Below are positions 1 to 7,177 of a DNA stretch of 64,000 nucleotides, piece after piece (positions within the stretch are counted from its first letter, which is position 1; every line of letters starts with the position of its first letter). The translations under genes and the position numbers were made by a program. Location of the stretch: positions 124,001 to 188,000 of the forward strand of contig NZ_WPZL01000003.1 in the NCBI RefSeq assembly GCF_013031245.1, read 5' to 3'. Below the pieces are notes generated by a model, which worked only from the letters and a program-made list of their open reading frames with translations, was not told where the DNA came from and searched no databases. This DNA is from Ruegeria lacuscaerulensis. GTDB taxonomy: Bacteria > Pseudomonadota > Alphaproteobacteria > Rhodobacterales > Rhodobacteraceae.

Positions 1-2
1 CC

Positions 3-245
3 TACATGGATTACGCAATGCCGCGCGCCGATGACGTGCCCTTCTATGCTGTCGACCATTCCAGCCAGACACCCTGTACCCACAACCCGTTGGGTGTGAA
101 AGGTTGTGGTGAGGCCGGAGCGATCGGCTCTCCGCCGGCGGTGGTCAACGCGGTGCTGGACGCGCTGAATTCGGGTGGCAAGGCGGTGGATCACATCGAC
201 ATGCCGGTAAGCCCGTCGCGCGTCTGGACGGCGATGAACGGTTGA
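3..245 (+). CDS. Molybdenum hydroxylase large subunit (CoxL/XdhB-like), C-terminal end only
   Basis: The reading frame is open at the window edge, so only the last 80 or so residues are present. The segment HNPLGVKGCGEAGAIGSPPA is the C-terminal signature of the molybdopterin-binding large subunit of the CO dehydrogenase/xanthine oxidase family; the GEAG glutamate is the conserved active-site base. The next gene on the same strand encodes the matching FAD subunit, so the two belong to one hydroxylase. Whether it oxidises CO cannot be decided here, because the active-site loop that separates CoxL form I from other family members lies outside the window. Confidence 0.85.
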   Translation, partial: YMDYAMPRADDVPFYAVDHSSQTPCTHNPLGVKGCGEAGAIGSPPAVVNAVLDALNSGGKAVDHIDMPVSPSRVWTAMNG

Positions 246-258
246 GGAGAGAGGAAGG

Positions 259-306
259 ACCGGGGGCCAGCCCCCGGACCCCCGGAGTATTTCCAAAAAG
301 ATGAAG
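259..306 (+). repeat. Short GC-rich dispersed-type repeat with stem-loop
   Basis: Between the large and FAD subunit genes lies a perfect 8-bp inverted repeat (260-267 with 270-277), followed by a CCCCCGGAGTATTT segment and an AAGATGAAG tail. I recall very similar intergenic repeats being common in Rhodobacteraceae genomes. Only one copy is seen in this window, so the repeat status is from memory. It could weaken read-through or act as an mRNA stability element. Confidence 0.4.
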
Positions 307-339
307 AGCGGAAGAGTGCTCTTTGGAAAGGAAGACGAA

Positions 340-1131
340 ATGTACAGTTTCGAGTTTGAGAAGCCCTCGACCATTGCTGACGCGGTCACCGCGTTGGAGG
401 GTGAGGAAGCGCAGGCATTGGGAGGGGGGCAAACCCTGATCCCGACGCTGAAACAACGGCTGGCGGCCCCGTCATCGCTGGTATCTCTGAATGGGATTGC
501 TGAGATGAAGGGGGTGTGCGTCGAGGACGATGGCTCGCTAGCTATTGGCGGTGCAACGACTCATGCGACAGTGGCGCGTGAGGCGGCAGGCAATTACCCG
601 GCGCTTGCGGCACTGGCAGGGCAGATCGGCGACCCGGCGGTGCGCAATCGTGGGACCATTGGCGGTTCGCTGGCCAACAATGACCCGGCGGCTTGTTATC
701 CTGCAGGGGCCTTGGGGTCGGGCGCGACGATCATCACCAACGCGCGTCAGATTTCAGCGGATGACTTTTTTGAGGGCATGTTCACAACAGCGCTTGATGA
801 AGGAGAGATCATCACTTCGGTTCGCTTCCCGGTTCCGCAAGCAGCGAGCTATCAGAAGTTCCTGCAACCCGCATCGCGTTTTGCATTGGTAGGGGTCTAT
901 CTGGCCCGCTTTGCGGACGGCGTCCGGGTAGCCGTCACCGGCGCCAGCGAAGACGGGGTCTTCCGCTGGTCCGAGGCTGAGGAAGCGTTGAACAAGGAAT
1001 TCCGCGGTGACGCGTTGATGGGTTTGCGTATCAACCCGGCCAACATGATTGGCGATCTGCACGGCAGCAAGGAGTACCGCGCGCATCTTGTGGGTGTCAT
1101 GACGAAGCGTGCCGTGGAAGCCTGCGTGTAA
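340..1131 (+). CDS. FAD-binding (medium) subunit of a CO dehydrogenase/xanthine oxidase-type hydroxylase
   Basis: The protein of about 263 residues would pass electrons from the Mo/Fe-S centres to FAD in a three-subunit hydroxylase. Both FAD-contact motifs of the family are visible: ALGGGQTLIPTLKQRL near residue 28 and RNRGTIGGSLANNDPAA near residue 100. The length (usual 260-290) and the C-terminal domain fit CoxM. I place the start at the ATG at 340, not at the upstream in-frame ATG at 301, because a purine-rich GGAAAGGAAG ribosome site lies just before 340 and the family begins with the MYSFEFEKPS segment. It lies downstream of the large subunit gene; the small 2Fe-2S subunit is not in view. 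A terminator follows at once. Confidence 0.85.
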   Translation: MYSFEFEKPSTIADAVTALEGEEAQALGGGQTLIPTLKQRLAAPSSLVSLNGIAEMKGVCVEDDGSLAIGGATTHATVAREAAGNYPALAALAGQIGDPAVRNRGTIGGSLANNDPAACYPAGALGSGATIITNARQISADDFFEGMFTTALDEGEIITSVRFPVPQAASYQKFLQPASRFALVGVYLARFADGVRVAVTGASEDGVFRWSEAEEALNKEFRGDALMGLRINPANMIGDLHGSKEYRAHLVGVMTKRAVEACV

Positions 1132-1146
1132 TCGGCAAACGATCAG

Positions 1147-1172
1147 AGCCCCGGTATTTTATCGGGGCTTTT
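1147..1172 (+). terminator. Rho-independent terminator after the hydroxylase genes
   Basis: AGCCCCG (1147-1153) pairs with CGGGGCT (1163-1169), followed by a short T run. It sits directly downstream of the FAD subunit gene. Confidence 0.75.
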
Positions 1173-2083
1173 CATATGCGCCGAACCCTTGGGGGCTTAG
1201 CCGGTTGCCAATAAGCGCCTGTGTCCTCTCGTGCCTTTTGGTATTCTTCAACCCTTCGGCGGGCTGCGTCCCAACCGGCGTCAAAGAGGTGGCCCAGCAG
1301 ACACTCCAGAACAGCCATGGCACCTGTAAAGCACGAAAAATGATGCAGAGTGCGGGTGCTGACGGTGAAGGCAGCGTCGGGCTCAACTCCGGGTGCGATC
1401 ACGTCGCTGTCTGAGATCAGGATAATCTGCAGCCCGTTCTGTTTGGCAAAGCGCATCGATTGGATCGTGTCGGAAGAATAGGGGTGGATCGTGATGGCAA
1501 TCAGGCAATCGTTTTCGTCGGCGTCCAGCAGGTCGTCAGCAGAACCGATATGTCGTGGAACCAGCTGAATTCCCGGATGTGCCATGTGTCCCGTATAGGA
1601 AAAGTAATAGGCCAGCGCGTAGTTTGCGCGAGTCGCGGTCACGAAGCACCGGTGCGCGGAGGTCATGTGTTCAACGGCATGGCGGACGTTTTCGGGTTTC
1701 ATCAGACGCAGGGAACGTGTGACCGCATTCTGTTCATTTTGAACCAACCTGGCCTGCGTTTTGCTGAAGACGTCTTCAGACCGCATGGTTGTCATCCAGT
1801 CCTAGCCCGGGTCGGCCTCCCGGTCCGTCACCAGCGCGATTCTGAGAGGGTCCCGGTATGCCTCAAAACTGTCAAAGCCCAATCGCTGGGCCAAACGGAC
1901 CAGAACATTTGAACTAGCGCCTATGTCGGCGGCGGAGCCACGGATGGGGTCCAGCCAGAAATCTCCGGGATGGTCGATGATATATTTGGCTGCAGCTTGC
2001 AGGCCGGGGGACATACGCCCGATCTCCAGTCGCAGTCGGTCGGTGAGTTGGCTTGGCGTGTTTTGCATGGAAAGAAAAAACAT
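1172..2083 (-). pseudogene. RpiR/MurR-family transcriptional regulator interrupted by an in-frame TAG
   Basis: Two pieces in the same frame make one RpiR-type regulator. The upstream piece (2083 to 1802) has the N-terminal HTH_6 domain, with AADIGASSNVLVRLAQRLGF as the recognition region. The downstream piece (from about 1795) carries the SIS sugar-phosphate-binding domain. They are separated only by an amber codon at 1802-1804, after the residues EADPG. The two following codons (Asp, Trp) continue the same frame into MTTMRSEDV, so no frameshift is needed to join them. Total length without the stop would be about 300 residues, normal for the family. It is divergent from the BKACE/aminotransferase pair and may once have controlled it. 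A sequencing error, or reinitiation at the ATG at 1795, are alternatives. The start could also be at 2068. Confidence 0.75.
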
Positions 2084-2155
2084 ATGTTATCAAATTAGCA
2101 AGTAGAAAACAAAACGCAGTCGATTAGATGGAATGAGCAGTTCAGAGGTATGTCG

Positions 2156-2935
2156 ATGTCAGAAACACGACCAGCAAACGAAACAGCCCGGTTACCTTAT
2201 GTTCTGGTGGCCCCGAATGGTGCGCGGCGGCAGCACTCGGATCACGCGGAACTTCCTGTTTCCTTGGATCAAATCCTGCACAGCGCGCAGACCTGTTTCG
2301 AGGCCGGCGCGGATGGAATCCATTTACACGTGCGGGATAAACGGGGACGACATTCCTTGGATGCCGGGCAATATCTGGAGACGATCGCCGAGTTGGGCCG
2401 GGTCGTGCCGGACATGGACCTGCAGATCACGACCGAAGCTGCGGGTATTTTCGACGTACCCGCGCAATTTGAGTGTTTGCAGAAGGTGCAACCCGACTGG
2501 GCCTCGATTTCCGTGAGGGAAATAGCGCGAGCGCCGGATCTTGCGGCGCGGGTATACGGTTTGTGCGAGGAGCAGGGGACCCGTGTTCAGCACATTTTGT
2601 ACGACGCAGAGGATGCTGCGTTGCTGGTGCAGTGGCGAAAGGACGGTATCGTTCACAAGGAACAGTCTGACCGTCTGTTGGTCTTGGGCCGCTATACAAC
2701 CGGTCAGCAGTCCTCGCCTCAAGACCTGGATCAGTTCCCGGTCGGCGCGTCAGACTGGATGATTTGTGCTTTTGGTGCGCAAGAACACGCGTGTCTGGTA
2801 GAAGCCGCCGGGCGGGGCGGTGATGTGCGGGTTGGGTTCGAAAACAGCCTGACTGATCGCGACGGGAACACTTGGGAAAACAACGCGGCGTCGGTATCGG
2901 CGCTTATCGCCATGCTGGAAAGGGCAACAAAATGA
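2156..2935 (+). CDS. BKACE (DUF849) beta-keto acid cleavage enzyme
   Basis: The family condenses a beta-keto acid with acetyl-CoA to give acetoacetate and a CoA ester, using a bound divalent metal. The motifs APNGARRQHSDH near the N-terminus and GADGIHLHVRD are family hallmarks; the His pair in HLHVRD is expected to bind the metal. A C-terminal GGDVRVGFENSL matches the CoA-side glycine-rich strand. The protein has about 259 residues, short for the family (270-310). Two ATGs lie at 2150 and 2156; the AGAGG at 2144-2148 is well spaced only for the second. The stop overlaps the start of the aminotransferase (ATGA), so the two are translationally coupled. The substrate is unknown. Confidence 0.85.
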   Translation: MSETRPANETARLPYVLVAPNGARRQHSDHAELPVSLDQILHSAQTCFEAGADGIHLHVRDKRGRHSLDAGQYLETIAELGRVVPDMDLQITTEAAGIFDVPAQFECLQKVQPDWASISVREIARAPDLAARVYGLCEEQGTRVQHILYDAEDAALLVQWRKDGIVHKEQSDRLLVLGRYTTGQQSSPQDLDQFPVGASDWMICAFGAQEHACLVEAAGRGGDVRVGFENSLTDRDGNTWENNAASVSALIAMLERATK

Positions 2936-4248
2936 GTCATGTATTTCCACGCCACACGAAGTCTGATTTGCCCGTAGTCGCAGGTGGTGACGGATGCTAC
3001 CTGATTGACGCGCGGGGTCGGCGTTATCTGGATTGCGGCGACGCAGCCGTGTCCTGTCTGGGCCATTCCAACCCGGCCGTGATCCGAGCGGTAAAAGAGC
3101 AGGTCGAGAAGATCGCCTTTGCGCATACCGGCTTTATGACGTCAGAACCGGCAGAGGCGCTGGCTGACCTGTTGATAGAGCATGCGCCGGGTGATCTGGA
3201 CCGCGTGTATTTTGTATCGGGCGGGTCCGAGGCGACAGAGGCGGCGATCAAACTGGCGCGGCAGTATTATCTGGAGATCGGGCAACCCGAACGGCGGCAC
3301 GTTATCGCGCGGCGTCAAAGCTATCACGGTAATACTCTGGGTGCTCTGTCAGCGGGTGGGAATGAGTGGCGGCGGGCCCAATTCGCGCCGATGTTGATCG
3401 AGATGACCCATATCGCGCCGTGTTTCGAATACGCGGAAAAGCCGGATGGCGAGAGCAGCTATGACTATGGCCAACGGGTGGCCAACGAGCTTGAGGCCGA
3501 AATCCTGCGGCTGGGCTCCGATACGGTCATGGCCTTTATGGCCGAGCCGGTGGTTGGGGCCACCCTTGGTGCAGTTCCCGCGGTCGAGGGGTATTTCCAA
3601 CGCATCCGCGAGATTTGCGACCAGTACGGTGTGTTGCTGATTCTGGACGAAGTGATGTGTGGCATGGGCCGGACGGGGCATCTTTTTGCTTGCGACCACG
3701 ACGGCGTAGCGCCGGATATTCTGTGCATTGCCAAGGGCCTGGGAGCTGGGTACCAGCCGATCGGAGCGATGTTGTGCACAGGCCGGATCTATGGCGCAAT
3801 CCGGGACGGTTCTGGGTTCTTTCAGCACGGGCACACTTATATCGGTCATCCGGTTGCAACCGCTGCGGCGCTGGCCGTGGTACGCGAGTTAACCGAACGG
3901 GACCTGCCCGCACGCGCGGGAGTTATGGGTGGCAAGTTGCAGGCAGCGCTTGAGGCCGCTTTTGGGCAACACCCGAACATAGGCGATCTTCGTGGCCGGG
4001 GGCTGTTTCGCGGCATCGAACTGGTCGCGGATCGCGAGGACAAGACGCCGTTCGATCCGGTGCTCGGCGTAGCCGGAAAGGTCAAGAAGGCCGCGATGGC
4101 TGAAGGGTTGATCTGCTATCCGATGTCCGGCACGCGCGATGGTCGATTGGGTGACCATATCCTGTTGGCACCGCCCTTTATTATCGAAGACGCGCAGATT
4201 GACGAGCTTGTGAGCAAACTGAGCAAGTCAATTTCAGCCGTGCTCTAG
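2932..4248 (+). CDS. Class III PLP-dependent aminotransferase
   Basis: A 438-residue fold-type I aminotransferase of the omega-transaminase group. Visible landmarks are YFVSGGSEATEAAIKLAR (phosphate-binding), SYHGNTLGALS, LILDEVMCGMGRTGHLFACD (PLP-binding Asp), and CIAKGLGAGYQPIGAML with the Schiff-base lysine. The start at 2932 overlaps the BKACE stop (ATGA) and leaves the normal N-terminus MSHVFPRHTK; a longer frame from 2872 would run into the BKACE gene. A joint pathway with the BKACE is likely: a beta-keto or amino-keto acid could be cleaved by one enzyme and aminated or deaminated by the other. The amino donor and acceptor cannot be read from the sequence. Confidence 0.9.
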   Translation: MSHVFPRHTKSDLPVVAGGDGCYLIDARGRRYLDCGDAAVSCLGHSNPAVIRAVKEQVEKIAFAHTGFMTSEPAEALADLLIEHAPGDLDRVYFVSGGSEATEAAIKLARQYYLEIGQPERRHVIARRQSYHGNTLGALSAGGNEWRRAQFAPMLIEMTHIAPCFEYAEKPDGESSYDYGQRVANELEAEILRLGSDTVMAFMAEPVVGATLGAVPAVEGYFQRIREICDQYGVLLILDEVMCGMGRTGHLFACDHDGVAPDILCIAKGLGAGYQPIGAMLCTGRIYGAIRDGSGFFQHGHTYIGHPVATAAALAVVRELTERDLPARAGVMGGKLQAALEAAFGQHPNIGDLRGRGLFRGIELVADREDKTPFDPVLGVAGKVKKAAMAEGLICYPMSGTRDGRLGDHILLAPPFIIEDAQIDELVSKLSKSISAVL

Positions 4249-4257
4249 CGGGATCGG

Positions 4258-4283
4258 GCGCACGGCCTCTTAGCAGCCGTGCG
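4258..4283 (+). terminator. Stem-loop after the aminotransferase (no clear U tract)
   Basis: GCGCACGGC and GCCGTGCGC form a 9-bp stem about 10 nt after the stop codon. No run of T follows, so it may be an mRNA-stabilising hairpin instead of an intrinsic terminator. Confidence 0.45.
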
Positions 4284-4303
4284 CTTCACGGGTCTATAAG
4301 TGC

Positions 4304-4332
4304 AAAAAAGCCTCCTCAATTTGAGGAGGCTT
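4304..4332 (-). terminator. Rho-independent terminator of infC
   Basis: AAGCCTCCTCAA (4308-4319) and TTGAGGAGGCTT (4321-4332) form a strong stem. On the minus strand it is followed by a run of U (plus-strand A run at 4304-4309), right after the infC stop. Confidence 0.85.
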
Positions 4333-4356
4333 TGGAAATTTCAGTCTTCGAAGACC

Positions 4357-4905
4357 TTATTTTTGCGGCAGGGGTCCGATCATCATGATCATCTGACGGC
4401 CTTCCATCTTGGGCATGTTTTCGATCTTGCCCAATTCCTTGACGTCCTCGGCCACACGTTCCAGCAGCTCACGACCCAGGTTCTGGTGCGCCATTTCACG
4501 GCCACGGAAACGCAGGGTGACTTTGACCTTGTCACCATTTTCCAGAAACTTGAACACGTTGCGCATTTTCACATCATAATCATGCGTATCGGTGTTGGGC
4601 CGGAATTTGACCTCTTTCACCTCGATGATCTTCTGTTTCTTGCGGGCTTCGCTCTCGCGTTTTTGCTGTTCGTATTTGAACTTGCCAAAATCCATGATCT
4701 TGCAAACCGGAGGATTGGCGTTCGGTGATATCTCAACCAGATCGAGGCCGGCATCAGCGGCAAGTTGCATGGCTTTGGCGGGATGAACCACCCCGACATT
4801 TTCACCTTCTGCGCCGATCAGGCGAATTTCGGGGGCACGGATCTTGTCATTGACGCGCGGGCCGGTATCTCGTTGCGGCGGCGCGTTGTGAGGTCTGCGA
4901 GCTAT
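4357..4905 (-). CDS. infC: Translation initiation factor IF-3, probable AUA start
   Basis: IF-3 binds the 30S subunit, prevents subunit joining and checks initiator tRNA and start codon. The C-terminal domain is clear ([38 protein letters not shown]), as is the linker [19 protein letters not shown]. The frame runs upstream of the nearest GTG (4791) through [20 protein letters not shown], an essential part of the N-terminal domain, to an ATA at 4903-4905 followed by [19 protein letters not shown]. There is no in-frame ATG before the upstream stop at 4948-4950. AAAGGA lies 8 nt before the ATA. This gives 182 residues, matching the usual 170-185. Rare start codons in infC (AUU in E. coli) serve autoregulation by IF-3, and the same is inferred here. 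Confidence 0.9.
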   Translation of the reverse strand: MARRPHNAPPQRDTGPRVNDKIRAPEIRLIGAEGENVGVVHPAKAMQLAADAGLDLVEISPNANPPVCKIMDFGKFKYEQQKRESEARKKQKIIEVKEVKFRPNTDTHDYDVKMRNVFKFLENGDKVKVTLRFRGREMAHQNLGRELLERVAEDVKELGKIENMPKMEGRQMIMMIGPLPQK

Positions 4906-5063
4906 GGGTTCATTCCTTTGATGATTGCAGAATTTCGAGCCCGGAATTTAGACTGCTGCGCGTCCCGTTTCAAGCGTCATCCGCGTCGAAACGGTTGAAA
5001 TTCACAGGATTCCCAGCGGGATTTTGCGCTGGCCAGGCTTATTCCAACGGCCCGCGCGATGGT

Positions 5064-5897
5064 TCAGCCAACAAAGGCCTTTTCGATCACGAATTCCTTG
5101 GGTTCGGAATTGGCGCCTTCGCGCAGGCCGAACTCTTCAAGGATTTCCTTGATGTCCAGGTTGAAGGCCAGCGAACCGCAGACCATGGCCCGGTCGGTGT
5201 CGGGCTTTATGCCGCCGTCGATGCCCAGATCGGCGAAGACGGTGCCGTCCTTCAGCAGGTTGGTGATACGACCCATCCTGGGGCTCTCTTCCCGTGTGGT
5301 GGTCGGGTAGTAGCGGATCTTGTCGGCAAAGCCTTCGCCCATCAGCTCGGCCAGCATTTCGTCCTGACGGATGCTTTCGATCAACTGACGGCCATACTCC
5401 AGCTCGGCCACTTCGCGGCAGGTATGGGTGATGATGACCTCGTCGTAATCCTCATAGGTTTGAGGTTCGCGCAGCAGTGAGGCAAAGGGAGCAAAGCCAG
5501 TGCCGGTGGCGAAGAACCACAGGCGTTTGCCGGGCAGCAGGGCGTCATGCACCAGAGTGCCGACCGGTTTGGGCCGCAGGATGATCTGATCGCCCGGTTT
5601 GATGTGCTGCAGTTTCGAGGTCAGCGGGCCGTCCTGCACCTTGATCGAATAGAACTCCAGCTCTTCATCCCAGGACGGCGAGGCGATGGAATAGGCGCGC
5701 AGCAGCGGCTTGCCGTTGTCGCCCAGAAGGCCGATCATCACAAACTCGCCCGAGCGGAAACGCAGCGAGGCAGGGCGCGATACCTTGAAGGAGAACAGGC
5801 TGTCGGTCCAGTGTTTGACGTCCGTTACAGTCTGGGCGTCCGGCAGAACGGGGGCCTTTACGGCGGTTGCTTCGGTCACGGGCTTCATCTCTGTCAT
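5064..5897 (-). CDS. fpr: Ferredoxin-NADP(+) reductase
   Basis: A 277-residue flavoenzyme exchanging electrons between NADPH and ferredoxin or flavodoxin. The FAD motif LLRAYSIASP (RxYS) and the NADP motif FFATGTGFAPFASLLRE are present. The C-terminus ends EEFGL...EFVIEKAFVG as in bacterial subclass FPRs. It follows the sulfur assimilation operon on the same strand but is separated from DUF934 by a terminator-like hairpin, so it probably has its own promoter. It could still supply electrons for the sulfite reductase encoded nearby; that link is an inference. Confidence 0.92.
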   Translation of the reverse strand: MTEMKPVTEATAVKAPVLPDAQTVTDVKHWTDSLFSFKVSRPASLRFRSGEFVMIGLLGDNGKPLLRAYSIASPSWDEELEFYSIKVQDGPLTSKLQHIKPGDQIILRPKPVGTLVHDALLPGKRLWFFATGTGFAPFASLLREPQTYEDYDEVIITHTCREVAELEYGRQLIESIRQDEMLAELMGEGFADKIRYYPTTTREESPRMGRITNLLKDGTVFADLGIDGGIKPDTDRAMVCGSLAFNLDIKEILEEFGLREGANSEPKEFVIEKAFVG

Positions 5898-5956
5898 CGT
5901 TTCACTGCCGGTCTGCTAAACCGACATCTCCGTTTAAGCTTTGATCCACATCAGGA

Positions 5957-5977
5957 AAAGGGGCAGATTGCCCCTTT
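5957..5977 (-). terminator. Terminator of the sulfur assimilation operon
   Basis: AAAGGGGCA and TGCCCCTTT form a 9-bp stem with a 3-nt loop. On the minus strand it ends in CCCCUUUUCC. It lies between DUF934 and fpr. Confidence 0.65.
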
Positions 5978-6005
5978 CCTTAATTTAAGCTGGCTGTTGG
6001 CGGTC

Positions 6006-6413
6006 TTAACCGCGCAAGCGAGCCTGATAGTTGTTGTCCTGCCAGTTGGCGCGCGCCAGCCACTGATCTTCGGGCTGTCGGTTGGCAAGGGTGTGATCAA
6101 TTTCGACCTCGTCAAAACCGCTGCGGCGGGCCATGGCGTATTGGTCGGCCAGCACATGGCCCTTGGCACGCAGGCGTCCTGTATAGCCCTTCAGGCGCAA
6201 AACACGTGCAATGGTGAAGCCGCGACCATCGGCCGAGGACGGAAAATCCACGCGGACCATCTTCGCGTTTCCCAAACGATCATACAGTTCCTCGGGGTCG
6301 GTATCTGATGGTACGTCCAGCGCAACCACATCATTGGCAGCATCTTCCAGCGTGACATAGCCGTCGGTCCAGTCATCGGGGGCGAACCCCTCATCCGTTA
6401 CGATTACGTTCAT
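6006..6413 (-). CDS. DUF934 protein linked to sulfite reduction
   Basis: A 135-residue protein of the DUF934 family, which is regularly found directly downstream of cysH/cysI in alphaproteobacteria. The conserved region VRVDFPSSADGRGFTIARVLR and the segment LRAKGHVLADQYAMARRSGFDEVE are typical of it. Its biochemical role is not established; an accessory role in sulfite reduction is inferred from position. The start overlaps the cysH stop by 4 nt, so it is translated with cysH. Confidence 0.85.
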   Translation of the reverse strand: MNVIVTDEGFAPDDWTDGYVTLEDAANDVVALDVPSDTDPEELYDRLGNAKMVRVDFPSSADGRGFTIARVLRLKGYTGRLRAKGHVLADQYAMARRSGFDEVEIDHTLANRQPEDQWLARANWQDNNYQARLRG

Positions 6414-7177
6414 GTTTTCTCTCCGGCGCGCACCATCTTGCCATCAACAAAATGGATGCCGCATTCTTCCTTGCTCTGGTCACGCCAACGTCCGGCGCGT
6501 GGGTCTTCGCCCTCTTTGACCGGCGAGGTGCAGGGCGCACAGCCGATCGAAGGGTATCCTTTGGCCACCAGCGGATGCCGGGGCAGGTTGTTTTCGTCCA
6601 TATAGGTACGCACGTCCTCGGGTGCCCAATGGGCCAGCGGATTGACCTTGATCCGGCCGGTGCCATCCTCGACCTCGAAGAACTCGAGCGCGGCGCGTGT
6701 GCCCGCCTGAAACCGTTTGCGCCCTGTGATCCAGCCGCAATACCCGTTCAGGGCATGTTGCAGCGGGAACATCTTGCGCAGATTACAGCACGCATCCATA
6801 TCGCTCAGCCGCAACGCGCCATAAGGGTCTTCGCGCTGAATGTCCTCATCATCCGCGCGGATGATGTGAACGTTCTTCAGGCCCAGACGTTCGCTGACCT
6901 CCTGCTGATATTCCAGCGTTTCGGTGAACAGCATCTGGGTATCGATGAACAGGACGGGCGTGGCCTTGTTGACCACAGCCGCCATGTGCAGCAATACAAC
7001 CGATTCCGCACCGAAGCTGGAGACCAGAGCAAGCTCGTCGATCTCTTCAATTGCGCCGTGCATCACGTCATGGGCGCTGTGGTGGCGAAAACGGGCATTC
7101 AGCTCGTCGACCCGTTCGGTCAGTTCGCGTCTGTCCTGGCCCAGTTCCGTCTGGATCAGGTCAAGCGGCATTGGCAC
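6410..7177 (-). CDS. cysH: Phosphoadenylyl/adenylyl-sulfate reductase
   Basis: The enzyme reduces activated sulfate (PAPS or APS) to sulfite with thioredoxin. The 255-residue protein has the PP-loop segment LVSSFGAESVVLLHM and the C-terminal ECGIHF motif with the catalytic cysteine. It also has the two cysteine pairs DACCNLRK and IGCAPC, which bind a 4Fe-4S cluster. That cluster marks the assimilatory APS reductase type, so APS is the more likely substrate despite the cysH name. It overlaps the cysI end by 17 nt and the DUF934 start by 4 nt. Confidence 0.92.
   Translation of the reverse strand: MPMPLDLIQTELGQDRRELTERVDELNARFRHHSAHDVMHGAIEEIDELALVSSFGAESVVLLHMAAVVNKATPVLFIDTQMLFTETLEYQQEVSERLGLKNVHIIRADDEDIQREDPYGALRLSDMDACCNLRKMFPLQHALNGYCGWITGRKRFQAGTRAALEFFEVEDGTGRIKVNPLAHWAPEDVRTYMDENNLPRHPLVAKGYPSIGCAPCTSPVKEGEDPRAGRWRDQSKEECGIHFVDGKMVRAGEKT

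Noticed and set aside
4357-4791. Short infC starting at GTG 4791
   Set aside because: It would lose the start of the IF-3 N-terminal domain, which is readable and conserved upstream to the ATA at 4903.
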